From Chitinophaga oryziterrae (GTDB taxonomy: Bacteria > Bacteroidota > Bacteroidia > Chitinophagales > Chitinophagaceae), in contig NZ_WRXO01000003.1 of the NCBI RefSeq assembly GCF_009758125.1, positions 248,001 through 312,000 on the forward strand: 64,000 nucleotides of DNA. Reading direction: 5' to 3'. The translations under genes and the position numbers were made by a program. The notes beneath the pieces were generated by a model. The model made no database searches. It had not been told where the DNA came from and saw only the letters and a program-made list of their open reading frames with translations. This document shows positions 27,716-35,853 of this stretch, in pieces (position 1 is the stretch's first letter; each line of letters opens with the position of its first letter).

Positions 27716-29620
27716 TTATAGTTTAACGAGTGTTATTTGTTCTAAATACTTTTTGGAAAGAGAAGCGATGGCTTTGTTCCATTCCAGGAAGTCGGATTTT
27801 TGCAGATAGGTATTGAGGATCGTTATCTTTTTACGGTAACAGATCTTGTTATCCTTTACGGCATAGGTGATGTCAATGGTGAATTTAGGATGGACGATGT
27901 GCAGGTTTTCCGGCAGTGTACCTGCTTTGTAACCTGCCGGCATCAGCAGATCTGTTTCTGTGATGAAGTTATCCTTGCTGTCAAACCTTAAATCTATTTT
28001 CCTTTTAACGGTATCTATCACCGCGTTGTTGAATTCTTTGTTATAGTCGATATCGATATACATTTCAGACCCGAAAGAAGACACCGCATCCTGGTACACG
28101 AGATCGAAGTTCACTTCCAGGTTACCATCACGTTGTTCCAGGCTGGTGGTTTTCATGTTGGAGATCTTGTAGTGCATATTACTGTTGGTGATGTAGTTCT
28201 CCAGGGCAGTCTGTAAGCGGTCTTTTTTAACACCGTTAATGCTGCTGAGGATATCTGTTTTGCTTTCACCTTCGTATTTGTACAGGATTTTACCGGCCAT
28301 ATTATTACCGTCCACATACAGTTCTTCTTTAAAGAGACGGCTGTTTTGTTCAGGTTTTGTGCTGGGGATATGTTCCAGCAGGAAGCTATCGCCATTCTCT
28401 ATCATTACCTGTCTGCCCTGTATCCTTTCTGCGTATACACCGGGCTGCATATATTCTTCGGTAGCATCCAGGAACCACCATTTGCCTTTATAATTCACGG
28501 CGCAGATCATGTGGTTATCTACGCTCAGGGAAGGGATGCTGTAGTCGTACATGATATGGTTGGTACCTATCCAGCAAAGCCTTGCGTCAAAGCCGCAGCG
28601 TTGCAGCAAGGCCTTGGTGAGGTTGGCCATCCCTTTACAGTCGCCATATTTCTTACGCATTACTTCATGGGCTTCATCAGGTTTAAAACCTGCAATACCA
28701 TCTTCAAAAGCGATATAGCGCACATTATCTTCTACCCAGTAAAAGATAGCTTTCAGTTGTTCCCATTTGTCGGTGATACCTTCGGTGATCTTCTTAGCAC
28801 GTTCATCTAAAGCCACCGTATCGCTGTGTAACTGCTGGGTAAGACTATGATACCATTTATAGAGGTCTGCCGTAGTGGCGAAGTAAGCGGATTTGTTGCC
28901 TTCGTAATCAGCGGTTTTACTGCAGATCATGATATGCGGCCATAACCAGCTGGGACCGGGGCTCATGGCCGTTTTCTTCATGGCCGGCATGTTGCTGGCA
29001 GTATAGGTGTATATGTCTGCGTTCTTTTTACTGTCGAATGTTTTCTGAACAGAGATGTTTTGTCCTTCGAAATTGTAAGGATGTATATCCGTCTGCATCC
29101 AGCGGGGTACTATCACTGTAATCTTCTTTGTTCTGGTAGGATAGTTGTCGGTGAAAAAGACAGTAGATAAATAGCGGGGATCTTTGATCTCTTTTTCGAT
29201 GGTCACTTTACTCTTGGACCCTTTTTGTACAAAGGGAAGTTCAAAGTAGCACATCCTGGCATCGGTATAAAAGTAGCTGTTGATGTTCAGGTAGTCGTAG
29301 GTAGGTCTGATGTCTCTGGCCCTTTTCCCGTCTACTTCTATATTTACGTCCAGTATTTCTTCCTGGTTGTTGTATGTTTCTCCAAAAGGGATGGAAGAGC
29401 GGAAAGCGTTGCAGATAAATGTTTTTTCTATCAGCTGGTCTACCGTTACCTGTTTTTGTTTGCTATTGTATTGATATTCATAGGTTTCTTCGCTACTGTA
29501 AAGTTCTATGTTGTCATCCTCTTTTTGCTGGGCCTTTAACAGCGGGACGTCTACGCAGGCAAGCATGATAAACAGGCACAGGGAATACCTGATGGATAGG
29601 TGTAAGGACGATGCGTTCAT
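27716..29620 (-). CDS. DUF3857 / transglutaminase-like protein with intact triad
   Basis: This 634-residue protein has a signal peptide (about 1-30, ending LLKAQ). A DUF3857 domain (about 60-240) is followed by a transglutaminase-like cysteine domain (about 265-400) with all three catalytic positions: Cys328 in KKYGDCKGMAN, His370 in VDNHMICAV and Asp385 in FLDATEEYM. A DUF3858-like domain closes the protein. Substrates of this group are unknown; proteolysis or cross-linking of periplasmic proteins or peptidoglycan-linked peptides is possible. It is transcribed before its degenerate paralogue. The pairing of an active with an inactive copy suggests they act as a complex. Confidence 0.9.
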   Translation of the reverse strand: MNASSLHLSIRYSLCLFIMLACVDVPLLKAQQKEDDNIELYSSEETYEYQYNSKQKQVTVDQLIEKTFICNAFRSSIPFGETYNNQEEILDVNIEVDGKRARDIRPTYDYLNINSYFYTDARMCYFELPFVQKGSKSKVTIEKEIKDPRYLSTVFFTDNYPTRTKKITVIVPRWMQTDIHPYNFEGQNISVQKTFDSKKNADIYTYTASNMPAMKKTAMSPGPSWLWPHIMICSKTADYEGNKSAYFATTADLYKWYHSLTQQLHSDTVALDERAKKITEGITDKWEQLKAIFYWVEDNVRYIAFEDGIAGFKPDEAHEVMRKKYGDCKGMANLTKALLQRCGFDARLCWIGTNHIMYDYSIPSLSVDNHMICAVNYKGKWWFLDATEEYMQPGVYAERIQGRQVMIENGDSFLLEHIPSTKPEQNSRLFKEELYVDGNNMAGKILYKYEGESKTDILSSINGVKKDRLQTALENYITNSNMHYKISNMKTTSLEQRDGNLEVNFDLVYQDAVSSFGSEMYIDIDYNKEFNNAVIDTVKRKIDLRFDSKDNFITETDLLMPAGYKAGTLPENLHIVHPKFTIDITYAVKDNKICYRKKITILNTYLQKSDFLEWNKAIASLSKKYLEQITLVKL

Positions 29621-29690
29621 AGATGGAGATAAATTATATATATAACACTATAAAAGTAATTAAAAAATTCTGAAAGGTTGAGGGTAAAAA

Positions 29691-29716
29691 AAAGGGGCTC
29701 CAAGCGGAGCCCCTTT
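29691..29716 (-). terminator. Intrinsic terminator on the minus strand
   Basis: An 11-bp stem (29691-29701 with 29706-29716, loop AAGC) is followed on the minus strand by a T-rich tract (the A run at 29686-29693). It ends the transcript of the lipoprotein gene at 29768. Confidence 0.88.
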
Positions 29717-29735
29717 GTAAACAGTATATAATATC

Positions 29736-29767
29736 TTAGAATTTCCAGCCGAAGGTGGCCAGTACAA
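29736..29767 (-). pseudogene. C-terminal scrap of a second FadL-like porin gene
   Basis: Read on the minus strand, these bases encode VLATFGWKF and a stop, in a frame different from the lipoprotein gene that ends one base away. The intact porin upstream ends VLATCGWKF plus stop. Bases 29737-29766 and 31344-31373 agree at 28 of 30 positions. In both places an intrinsic terminator follows. The simplest reading is that a porin paralogue once stood here and that all but its last codons was lost. Confidence 0.7.
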
Positions 29768-31180
29768 TCAAAAGCGCTTTCTGGGGGTAATATAGATAGT
29801 GATCACACCGGTATTCAATTCATAATAATTATAATGGGGAGGTAATCTGGGTGGAGAATAAGGATCTAATACTTCGGCAGGGGAGGTATAATCAAGGATG
29901 GCCTCACCCAGATTGTCGGCCCCATCTGTTATTTTGATGGAGGTAGAAGAACTCTTTGTAGTCGATCCACTGATGCCGAACTTTAATCCGATCTTTACTT
30001 TTGTTCCCAGGCCCACATCCAGTCCGAAATTGTACCCAAAGGTGGAAGACACGCTGGTGTTGTAGGTAATTTCTGCCCCCGGATCATATTCTATCAGTAA
30101 TATTTTCCAGGCGTCTCCGTATTTTTCCATATCCCAGTTGGCCAGTTCAATAGGATGATCGGTCAGGTCTACAAAACCTGTAGCGTCTCCACCGGGGAAG
30201 AGTACGGCTGCATCGCCAGGAAAGTTCTTGGTAACGGAACTGATATTGCCTTCACTGGCAATGAAGAATACAGTCATTCTAAATTCCAACATTCCATCTG
30301 ACCAGTCAACGAAGAAACTTTTTGAAGCAGGTGAGTTTACTCTCAACCCCATCAGAAATTCCGCATAGTTATTTTTCAATGGTCCCTTGTCCACGCCATG
30401 GGCAGGATCCAGCCCATAATATACGTAATCTCTTACAGCGTCTATATTATTCACACGGGCATATACAGCGGCAGGATCTACAGTAAAGTCAAGGCGGCTG
30501 TTGGTTGCGGTGGCAGTTGATAATCCATTGTAGGAGGCATCTGTAAAGTAAAAATCTTTGCTGGCAGTTCTCAGAAAATAGTTGTCATGCTGTGCTATCC
30601 GCTCACTGCCGGTGTTCTTGGCGAAAGCTACCCGTTCGTTCTCTTTTACGATGATCACGGGTTTGTCTGGTTGCACTTCATAACTTAATGCAGTGGTGGC
30701 GCCATTAGCGTCATAGGCCAGCAATTGTTTTTTCTGGTTCTTATCAGCGGGATTACGCACAGCTACGATGGGGATCTGTTCCACCGTGTTCCAATCCTGA
30801 GGAGAGAATTTGTCAAGATGGGGCACGAAGATCGTCGTCAGTGGCAGTTGGTCTGCCATTGCAATAAAGGCGGTAGAATCATCTGCATAAGCTGCAAGCA
30901 GGCTTTCAAGTGTCTTTCCGTTGCCCAGTTTAGCTGTTCTGGATAACTGATACAACACATCATAATCATTGTCGAATTTTTTCAGGGCTTCCTGTTTGAT
31001 TAAGTCACGCACTTCTTTGTTTTGCATCGCTTTTGCAAGCACTTTCGCAAATGCAGTAGATACTTCGGCCGTGTTAACTGGTTGTGTTTTGGGTGATTGA
31101 ACAGGTGTGTCTGATTGTTTTGCGCAAGACAGGCATAGCAATAGTATTGCCAATGGCAATAAGCGCCAGGGTTTCCTCAT
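29768..31180 (-). CDS. Lipoprotein of unknown function
   Basis: This 470-residue protein opens with a lipoprotein signal and lipobox (LSCAK, Cys19). A helical region with KVLAKAMQNKEVRDLIKQEALKKF follows, then a mostly beta body. The C-terminal third (from about 360) is rich in Gly, Ser and Thr strands, such as SVSSTFGYNFGLDVGLGTKVKIGLKFG, which resembles an MACPF-like or lipid-facing beta sheet but is not enough to assign. I do not recognise the family. It sits between the porin gene and the DUF3857 pair on the same strand, with hairpins on both sides, so it is probably transcribed alone. Confidence 0.75.
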   Translation of the reverse strand: MRKPWRLLPLAILLLCLSCAKQSDTPVQSPKTQPVNTAEVSTAFAKVLAKAMQNKEVRDLIKQEALKKFDNDYDVLYQLSRTAKLGNGKTLESLLAAYADDSTAFIAMADQLPLTTIFVPHLDKFSPQDWNTVEQIPIVAVRNPADKNQKKQLLAYDANGATTALSYEVQPDKPVIIVKENERVAFAKNTGSERIAQHDNYFLRTASKDFYFTDASYNGLSTATATNSRLDFTVDPAAVYARVNNIDAVRDYVYYGLDPAHGVDKGPLKNNYAEFLMGLRVNSPASKSFFVDWSDGMLEFRMTVFFIASEGNISSVTKNFPGDAAVLFPGGDATGFVDLTDHPIELANWDMEKYGDAWKILLIEYDPGAEITYNTSVSSTFGYNFGLDVGLGTKVKIGLKFGISGSTTKSSSTSIKITDGADNLGEAILDYTSPAEVLDPYSPPRLPPHYNYYELNTGVITIYITPRKRF

Positions 31181-31290
31181 AGGGTCTTAAAATTTAATTG
31201 TGATTAATTAATGCATATAGATTAACAACTTAATAATAGGTTACAAAAATGACTACAGTAATATTGGGTTATGTCGGTGCAAATTAAATA

Positions 31291-31328
31291 AAAAAAGGGT
31301 ATATCATACTTTTGATATACCCTTTTTT
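31291..31328 (-). terminator. Intrinsic terminator of the FadL-like porin gene
   Basis: A perfect 16-bp stem (31291-31306 with 31313-31328) flanked by A and T runs lies 15 bases after the porin stop on the minus strand. Confidence 0.92.
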
Positions 31329-31342
31329 ATTTTTTATTATGT

Positions 31343-32923
31343 CTAGAATTTCCAGCCGCAAGTGGCCAGTACATTTGTTGTATTGCCTTTGATTTGTGCA
31401 GGAGCAGGGCTTGCATACCCCGCTGTATTAGTTGTTATTATATAAGGTTGTTCCTGGCTTTTGTTATCGCCTATTACAAGTCCTAAGTCCATATAAAAGC
31501 CCTTGTTACGATAACCGATACCTCCGGTATAATAATGACGGGTAGCATCCAGACTACTGTTTTTATAAGGATTGCCATATAGTGCATAACCCAGCCTTAA
31601 TGCAATTACATGTAGTTTCAGTTCTCCGCCTATACGGATATTTGAAGCTGCCTGATAAGTATTTTTAATAGCTGTATTCCGGGCATCGTTATCATTTTTA
31701 TCGTAAGCCGGATCGTTATTAAAACGCATTTTCATAGATGCGTAATCCATATATTCATAATCCAAGGTGAGGAAGCCTGTAGGCTTGCGGGTATCAGCTG
31801 ATGGGCTAAACAGGTAAGTCGCACTCAGGATTCCTTTCCAGGGAGTTCTGACCATGTATTTGGATTGATCCGCATCGCCATTGTTGGTATCTGTAGACGA
31901 AAAACTTCTGATCCCTTTTAGTTTGGTATTGGTGGTCATATCCGTCGTGTAATTATCTGTAAACCAGATCCAGGAAGGCGAGTGGAGAGTAACACCCAGA
32001 CTTAACGGCCGCACTGGTTTAACAATTGCGCCCAGTTTTACATTTATACCTGTACCATCTGTAGTCAGGTGTTCTGTTACTGAGAAATTGTTTAAATCAA
32101 CATTCTCAGTGTTGATATTGGTTTCCTTCCAGGTCTTATCACGGGTGTAATGTGCTACAGGAATGCCCACACTACCACCAAGATAAAGGATATTATTATA
32201 ATTGCTACCAAAGTCGAAGGAAATTTCGTTTGCTGAACCTCCAGTGTTTAGCATATTTTCCTGCTTTACATGAATCGTTTGTGGATCACCTGTAGATTGT
32301 GCTGCAGAATAAAAATAGAGCCCTTGTGCATCTGTAGCATCACTAATCAGATAAGTTTGATATGCCAGCACTGAACTATGTGCAAGGGCTCCAATTGTTT
32401 TCTCAGGAACAGCACCCAATTGGGTAGAAGGATCTGTAACATAGAGTTGTGCCTGTTGTGCATAATTTAATGCCAGCGATGAACTTGAATTATTTCCCGT
32501 ATAATATACTCTCTGATTGTAATTATTAGTACGGTTGAAGCCCAGACCGAAGCTGAAGTTCTCCCATTTGCTTCCTGGCATCTTTCTTTTACCGCCAAAG
32601 ATCAGGGTAGCATTGCTGATATTCAGGTTGCCTTTGCTGTCACTGCCTGTTGTACCCAGGTAAGTGCCTTTGTTATCTGCCTGTTGGAAACCCAGGGTAA
32701 AGGAGAAGTCGCTTGTTCTGAAAAAACCTGTACTGGCCGGGTTTACATAGATAGAGGAAACTTCCCCTCCCAATGATCCCAGTGCGCCGCCCACGGCCTG
32801 TGCGCGTGCTGTCCCTGCCGGAGCGCTTGTGCTGAACCTTAACGCATCATCTATTGTTTGTGCCTGTAGCGTATAGCAGGTTCCGGTCATAGCAATGGCT
32901 AATAACACCATTCTTCTTAACAT
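31343..32923 (-). CDS. FadL/OmpP1/TodX-like outer-membrane transporter
   Basis: This 526-residue protein has a signal peptide (about 1-21, ending LQAQ) and then the family opening DALRFSTSAPAGTARAQAVGGA, followed by LGGEVSSIYVNPASTGFF. In this family the N-terminus forms the hatch of a 14-strand barrel. The rest alternates strands, and the C-terminus ends in the aromatic residue Phe (VLATCGWKF), the usual signal for outer-membrane insertion. Family members take up long-chain fatty acids or other hydrophobic compounds. It is the first gene of the minus-strand group that leads to the lipoprotein at 29768, but a terminator separates them. Confidence 0.9.
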   Translation of the reverse strand: MLRRMVLLAIAMTGTCYTLQAQTIDDALRFSTSAPAGTARAQAVGGALGSLGGEVSSIYVNPASTGFFRTSDFSFTLGFQQADNKGTYLGTTGSDSKGNLNISNATLIFGGKRKMPGSKWENFSFGLGFNRTNNYNQRVYYTGNNSSSSLALNYAQQAQLYVTDPSTQLGAVPEKTIGALAHSSVLAYQTYLISDATDAQGLYFYSAAQSTGDPQTIHVKQENMLNTGGSANEISFDFGSNYNNILYLGGSVGIPVAHYTRDKTWKETNINTENVDLNNFSVTEHLTTDGTGINVKLGAIVKPVRPLSLGVTLHSPSWIWFTDNYTTDMTTNTKLKGIRSFSSTDTNNGDADQSKYMVRTPWKGILSATYLFSPSADTRKPTGFLTLDYEYMDYASMKMRFNNDPAYDKNDNDARNTAIKNTYQAASNIRIGGELKLHVIALRLGYALYGNPYKNSSLDATRHYYTGGIGYRNKGFYMDLGLVIGDNKSQEQPYIITTNTAGYASPAPAQIKGNTTNVLATCGWKF

Positions 32924-32950
32924 ATGTTCGTAGAATTAAGGGTTAAAAAA

Positions 32951-32977
32951 TACCCTGGCCATGCCTTGACCAGGGTA
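32951..32977 (-). terminator. Intrinsic terminator of the Gly/Tyr-rich lipoprotein gene
   Basis: An 8-bp stem (TACCCTGG / CCAGGGTA) with an 11-base loop lies 39 bases after the stop on the minus strand and is followed by a T6 run in that direction (A run at 32945-32950). Confidence 0.8.
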
Positions 32978-33015
32978 TAGTATTTAGAATATCAATGATC
33001 GTGCGTAATGTGTGT

Positions 33016-34020
33016 TTAGTTCCTTGATCTTCCACCGGAACGGCCACCACCGCCTCCGCCACCACCGAATGAACCACCGCCACTACTACCAGAGCTTCTG
33101 CTTGGAGTATAAGAAGGCTGATAGCTGCGTGTAGGCTGAGATGGCTGTGGTTGATACACTCTTGAAGGAGCGCTTTCACTTGTGCGGCCACCAATGTTAG
33201 AAGGTCTTTCGCTTGGAGACTGGTTGAACACACGCCTTGGCTGGTAAGAACCAGTGGAGCTTCCTACGCGGCCACCGCTGTTATCAGCAGCACCACCTGG
33301 AGTTACTCTGGAAGGACGATAATCTGAACCACCTACACGGCCTCCAGGATTGTAATTACCTGTACGACCGCCTGGAATAGTACTACCACCTCCACCACTA
33401 AATCCATCACGTGTGCGACGGCCTCTTAACGGAGCGTAGCCGTAAGCGCCACCATGCCCGTAGTAGCCACCACCATAATAACCACCACCATAATAACCAC
33501 CACCGTAGTATCCTCCTATGTAGTAAGGATTATAACCGTAGTAGCTCCATGGATAACCATAGCCCAGGCCCCAGCCGGAACCGTAGCCCCAGCCATAACC
33601 AAAGCCTAAACCGATGCTGAGAGATGGGCCCCAGTAACTACTGTAGTAAGGGTAACCACCATAACCAAAGGAACTGTAGTATGGACTGCCATACATACCT
33701 GAATAGATATTGGGAGACCCGTAATATCCATCATTGTAATAGCTGCCATTGTAGGAGCTATTGTTAAAACGATCTATGCGGCGTGCATAGTCACCCTGAT
33801 CTTCATCATCATAAGTAACGTACGTACCGTCACCCTGATCATTAGCATCAGTAGCAGCAACGTTGTTATTATTATTTTGATTATTGTTTTCAGAAGCATA
33901 GGTACGCTGAACTCTCGGAGAGTAATATACATCATCCGGTGTTTGAGTCGTTTTATATGCTGAGGAACAACTGCTTAGGATGAGCAGCGTTAACGCGGCA
34001 AGGTAAGGAGCTGATTTCAT
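33016..34020 (-). CDS. Gly/Tyr-rich low-complexity lipoprotein
   Basis: This 334-residue protein has a lipoprotein signal and lipobox (LSSC, Cys18), then an Asn/Asp-rich linker (about 45-75). Next comes a tract dominated by Tyr and Gly (about 80-200) with in-frame repeats of YYGGG. An Arg/Gly/Ser/Pro-rich tail follows (about 200-334) with repeats such as GGRVG and RSYQPS, and it ends in a Gly-rich GGGSFGGGGGGGGRSGGRS. There is no globular domain. Such proteins are likely extended on the cell surface and may bind polysaccharide, stick or self-associate through Tyr and Arg. I know no assigned function. It is the most upstream of the minus-strand genes here and is divergent from proS. Confidence 0.82.
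   Translation of the reverse strand: MKSAPYLAALTLLILSSCSSAYKTTQTPDDVYYSPRVQRTYASENNNQNNNNNVAATDANDQGDGTYVTYDDEDQGDYARRIDRFNNSSYNGSYYNDGYYGSPNIYSGMYGSPYYSSFGYGGYPYYSSYWGPSLSIGLGFGYGWGYGSGWGLGYGYPWSYYGYNPYYIGGYYGGGYYGGGYYGGGYYGHGGAYGYAPLRGRRTRDGFSGGGGSTIPGGRTGNYNPGGRVGGSDYRPSRVTPGGAADNSGGRVGSSTGSYQPRRVFNQSPSERPSNIGGRTSESAPSRVYQPQPSQPTRSYQPSYTPSRSSGSSGGGSFGGGGGGGGRSGGRSRN
33461..33510 (-). repeat. Tandem 15-bp repeats coding YYGGG
   Basis: About three near-identical 15-base units (plus-strand form TAACCACCACCATAA) are joined head to tail. Because the unit is a multiple of three, gain or loss by slippage would change the number of YYGGG blocks without breaking the frame. Confidence 0.8.
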
Positions 34021-34228
34021 GTTCGGAATTTTTAGCCTGAATTCTATAGTAAATTTACATTATTTTAACGTAAAGAAAGGTTAATTGCTACAATAACATG
34101 TGACCACTCATAATATTTTACGTAATTATTTGAACGTTTCTGATTTTCATGTAGGTTTGTGGCATTTTACCTTTTGGTAATATAAATTATACAAATATTA
34201 AGCCAAAATTATAGCAATAAAATAGACA

Positions 34229-35704
34229 ATGAGTAAAGAGATTACGGCCCGCTCGGAAGATTATTCGAAATGGTATAATGACCTGGTACTGAAGGGTAGT
34301 TTGGCAGATTATTCTGCAGTAAGAGGCTGTATGGTGATCAAACCATATGGTTATGCCCTTTGGGAAGGGATGCGCGATGTACTTGACAGGAAGTTTAAGG
34401 ACACCGGACACCAGAACGCTTATTTCCCGTTATTCATCCCCAAGAGCTTTTTAAGTAAAGAGGCCGCCCACATTGAAGGATTTGCCAAGGAATGTGCTGT
34501 TGTAACCCATTACCGTCTGAAAAACGACCCGGAAACAGGTGGTGTGATCGTAGATCCCGAGGCAAAACTGGAAGAGGAACTGATCGTTCGCCCTACTTCT
34601 GAAACAATCATCTGGAATACATATAAGGACTGGATACAGTCTTACCGCGATCTGCCGCTGCTTATTAACCAATGGGCGAATGTAGTGCGCTGGGAGATGC
34701 GTACCCGTTTGTTCCTTCGTACCGCAGAATTCCTGTGGCAGGAAGGTCATACTGCCCATGCTACTGCTGCCGAAGCGATTGCTGAAACCACGCAGATGCT
34801 GGACATCTATGCAGACTTTGCCGAGAACTATATGGCAATGCCTGTTATTAAAGGTGTAAAGTCTCCTTCCGAACGTTTTGCCGGTGCTGTAGATACCTAC
34901 TGTATTGAAGCATTAATGCAGGATGGTAAGGCTCTACAGGCTGGTACTTCCCACTTCCTGGGCCAGAACTTTGCCAAAGCTTTCGATGTGAAGTTCTCCA
35001 ACAAGGAAAACAAGCTGGATTACGTATGGGCTACTTCCTGGGGGGTATCTACCCGCCTGGTAGGAGCGTTGGTAATGGCGCACAGCGATGATGACGGTCT
35101 GATACTGCCTCCGCGTATTGCTCCCTTACAGGTGGTGATCGTACCTATATATAAAGGAGATGAACAGAAAGCTAAAATCGACGAGAAGGTACTGGCTATC
35201 GTGGCTGAACTGAAACAGGCCGGTGTCCGTGTTAAATACGACGATTCTGATAACCAGCGTCCGGGATGGAAATTTGCTGAATATGAAATGAAGGGCGTAC
35301 CGGTGCGTATCGCTATCGGTGCAAGAGACCTGGAAAACAATGTGGCTGAAGTGGCGCGCCGCGATACGAAGGTAAAGACCAGCTTATCACTGGACGGACT
35401 TACACCGCAAATCAGCGCACTGCTGGAAGAGATCCAGCAGCAGATGTTCGATAAGGCATTAGCTTACCGCGACTCTCATATCACGCCAGCTGATACTTTT
35501 GAAGAATTCGAACGCCTGCTGGACGAGAAAGGCGGGTTCATTTCTGCACACTGGGACGGTACCGCAGAAACAGAAGAACAGATCAAGGACCGTACAAAAG
35601 CGACCATCCGCTGCATTCCTTTAAATAATCCGCAGGAAAATGGTACCTGCATACTGACGGGAAAACCTTCAGTACAAAGAGTATTATTTGCCAGGGCATA
35701 CTAA
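34229..35704 (+). CDS. proS: Prolyl-tRNA synthetase, archaeal/eukaryotic type
   Basis: This 491-residue class II synthetase charges tRNA-Pro. Motif 1 region ([29 protein letters not shown]), motif 2 ([24 protein letters not shown] and [20 protein letters not shown]) and motif 3 ([18 protein letters not shown]) are all present. An anticodon-binding domain (about 280-390) and a C-terminal domain with zinc-site-like Cys remnants ([15 protein letters not shown]) follow. There is no editing insertion between motifs 2 and 3, as expected for this type, which is usual in Bacteroidota. It stands alone and ends in a hairpin. Confidence 0.96.
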   Translation: MSKEITARSEDYSKWYNDLVLKGSLADYSAVRGCMVIKPYGYALWEGMRDVLDRKFKDTGHQNAYFPLFIPKSFLSKEAAHIEGFAKECAVVTHYRLKNDPETGGVIVDPEAKLEEELIVRPTSETIIWNTYKDWIQSYRDLPLLINQWANVVRWEMRTRLFLRTAEFLWQEGHTAHATAAEAIAETTQMLDIYADFAENYMAMPVIKGVKSPSERFAGAVDTYCIEALMQDGKALQAGTSHFLGQNFAKAFDVKFSNKENKLDYVWATSWGVSTRLVGALVMAHSDDDGLILPPRIAPLQVVIVPIYKGDEQKAKIDEKVLAIVAELKQAGVRVKYDDSDNQRPGWKFAEYEMKGVPVRIAIGARDLENNVAEVARRDTKVKTSLSLDGLTPQISALLEEIQQQMFDKALAYRDSHITPADTFEEFERLLDEKGGFISAHWDGTAETEEQIKDRTKATIRCIPLNNPQENGTCILTGKPSVQRVLFARAY

Positions 35705-35711
35705 TTTTTAT

Positions 35712-35746
35712 CGGCACTATTTACTACATTGTAGCAAATAGTGCCG
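35712..35746 (+). terminator. Hairpin after proS
   Basis: A perfect 11-bp stem (35712-35722 with 35736-35746) begins 8 bases after the proS stop. It has no long T tract after it. Confidence 0.7.
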
Positions 35747-35853
35747 GTTACTGCTATTTCCAATAAGGTTACAACTATTCAGGATTTAATTATCTGTTGC
35801 TTATGTTTATCCCCTTTATTAAGTTAACACAGCACAAAATCCTACCTTTATAG

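Noticed and set aside
33461..33510. CRISPR-like tandem repeat
   Set aside because: The units are 15 bases, joined without spacers and lie in a coding frame for YYGGG; this is a protein repeat.
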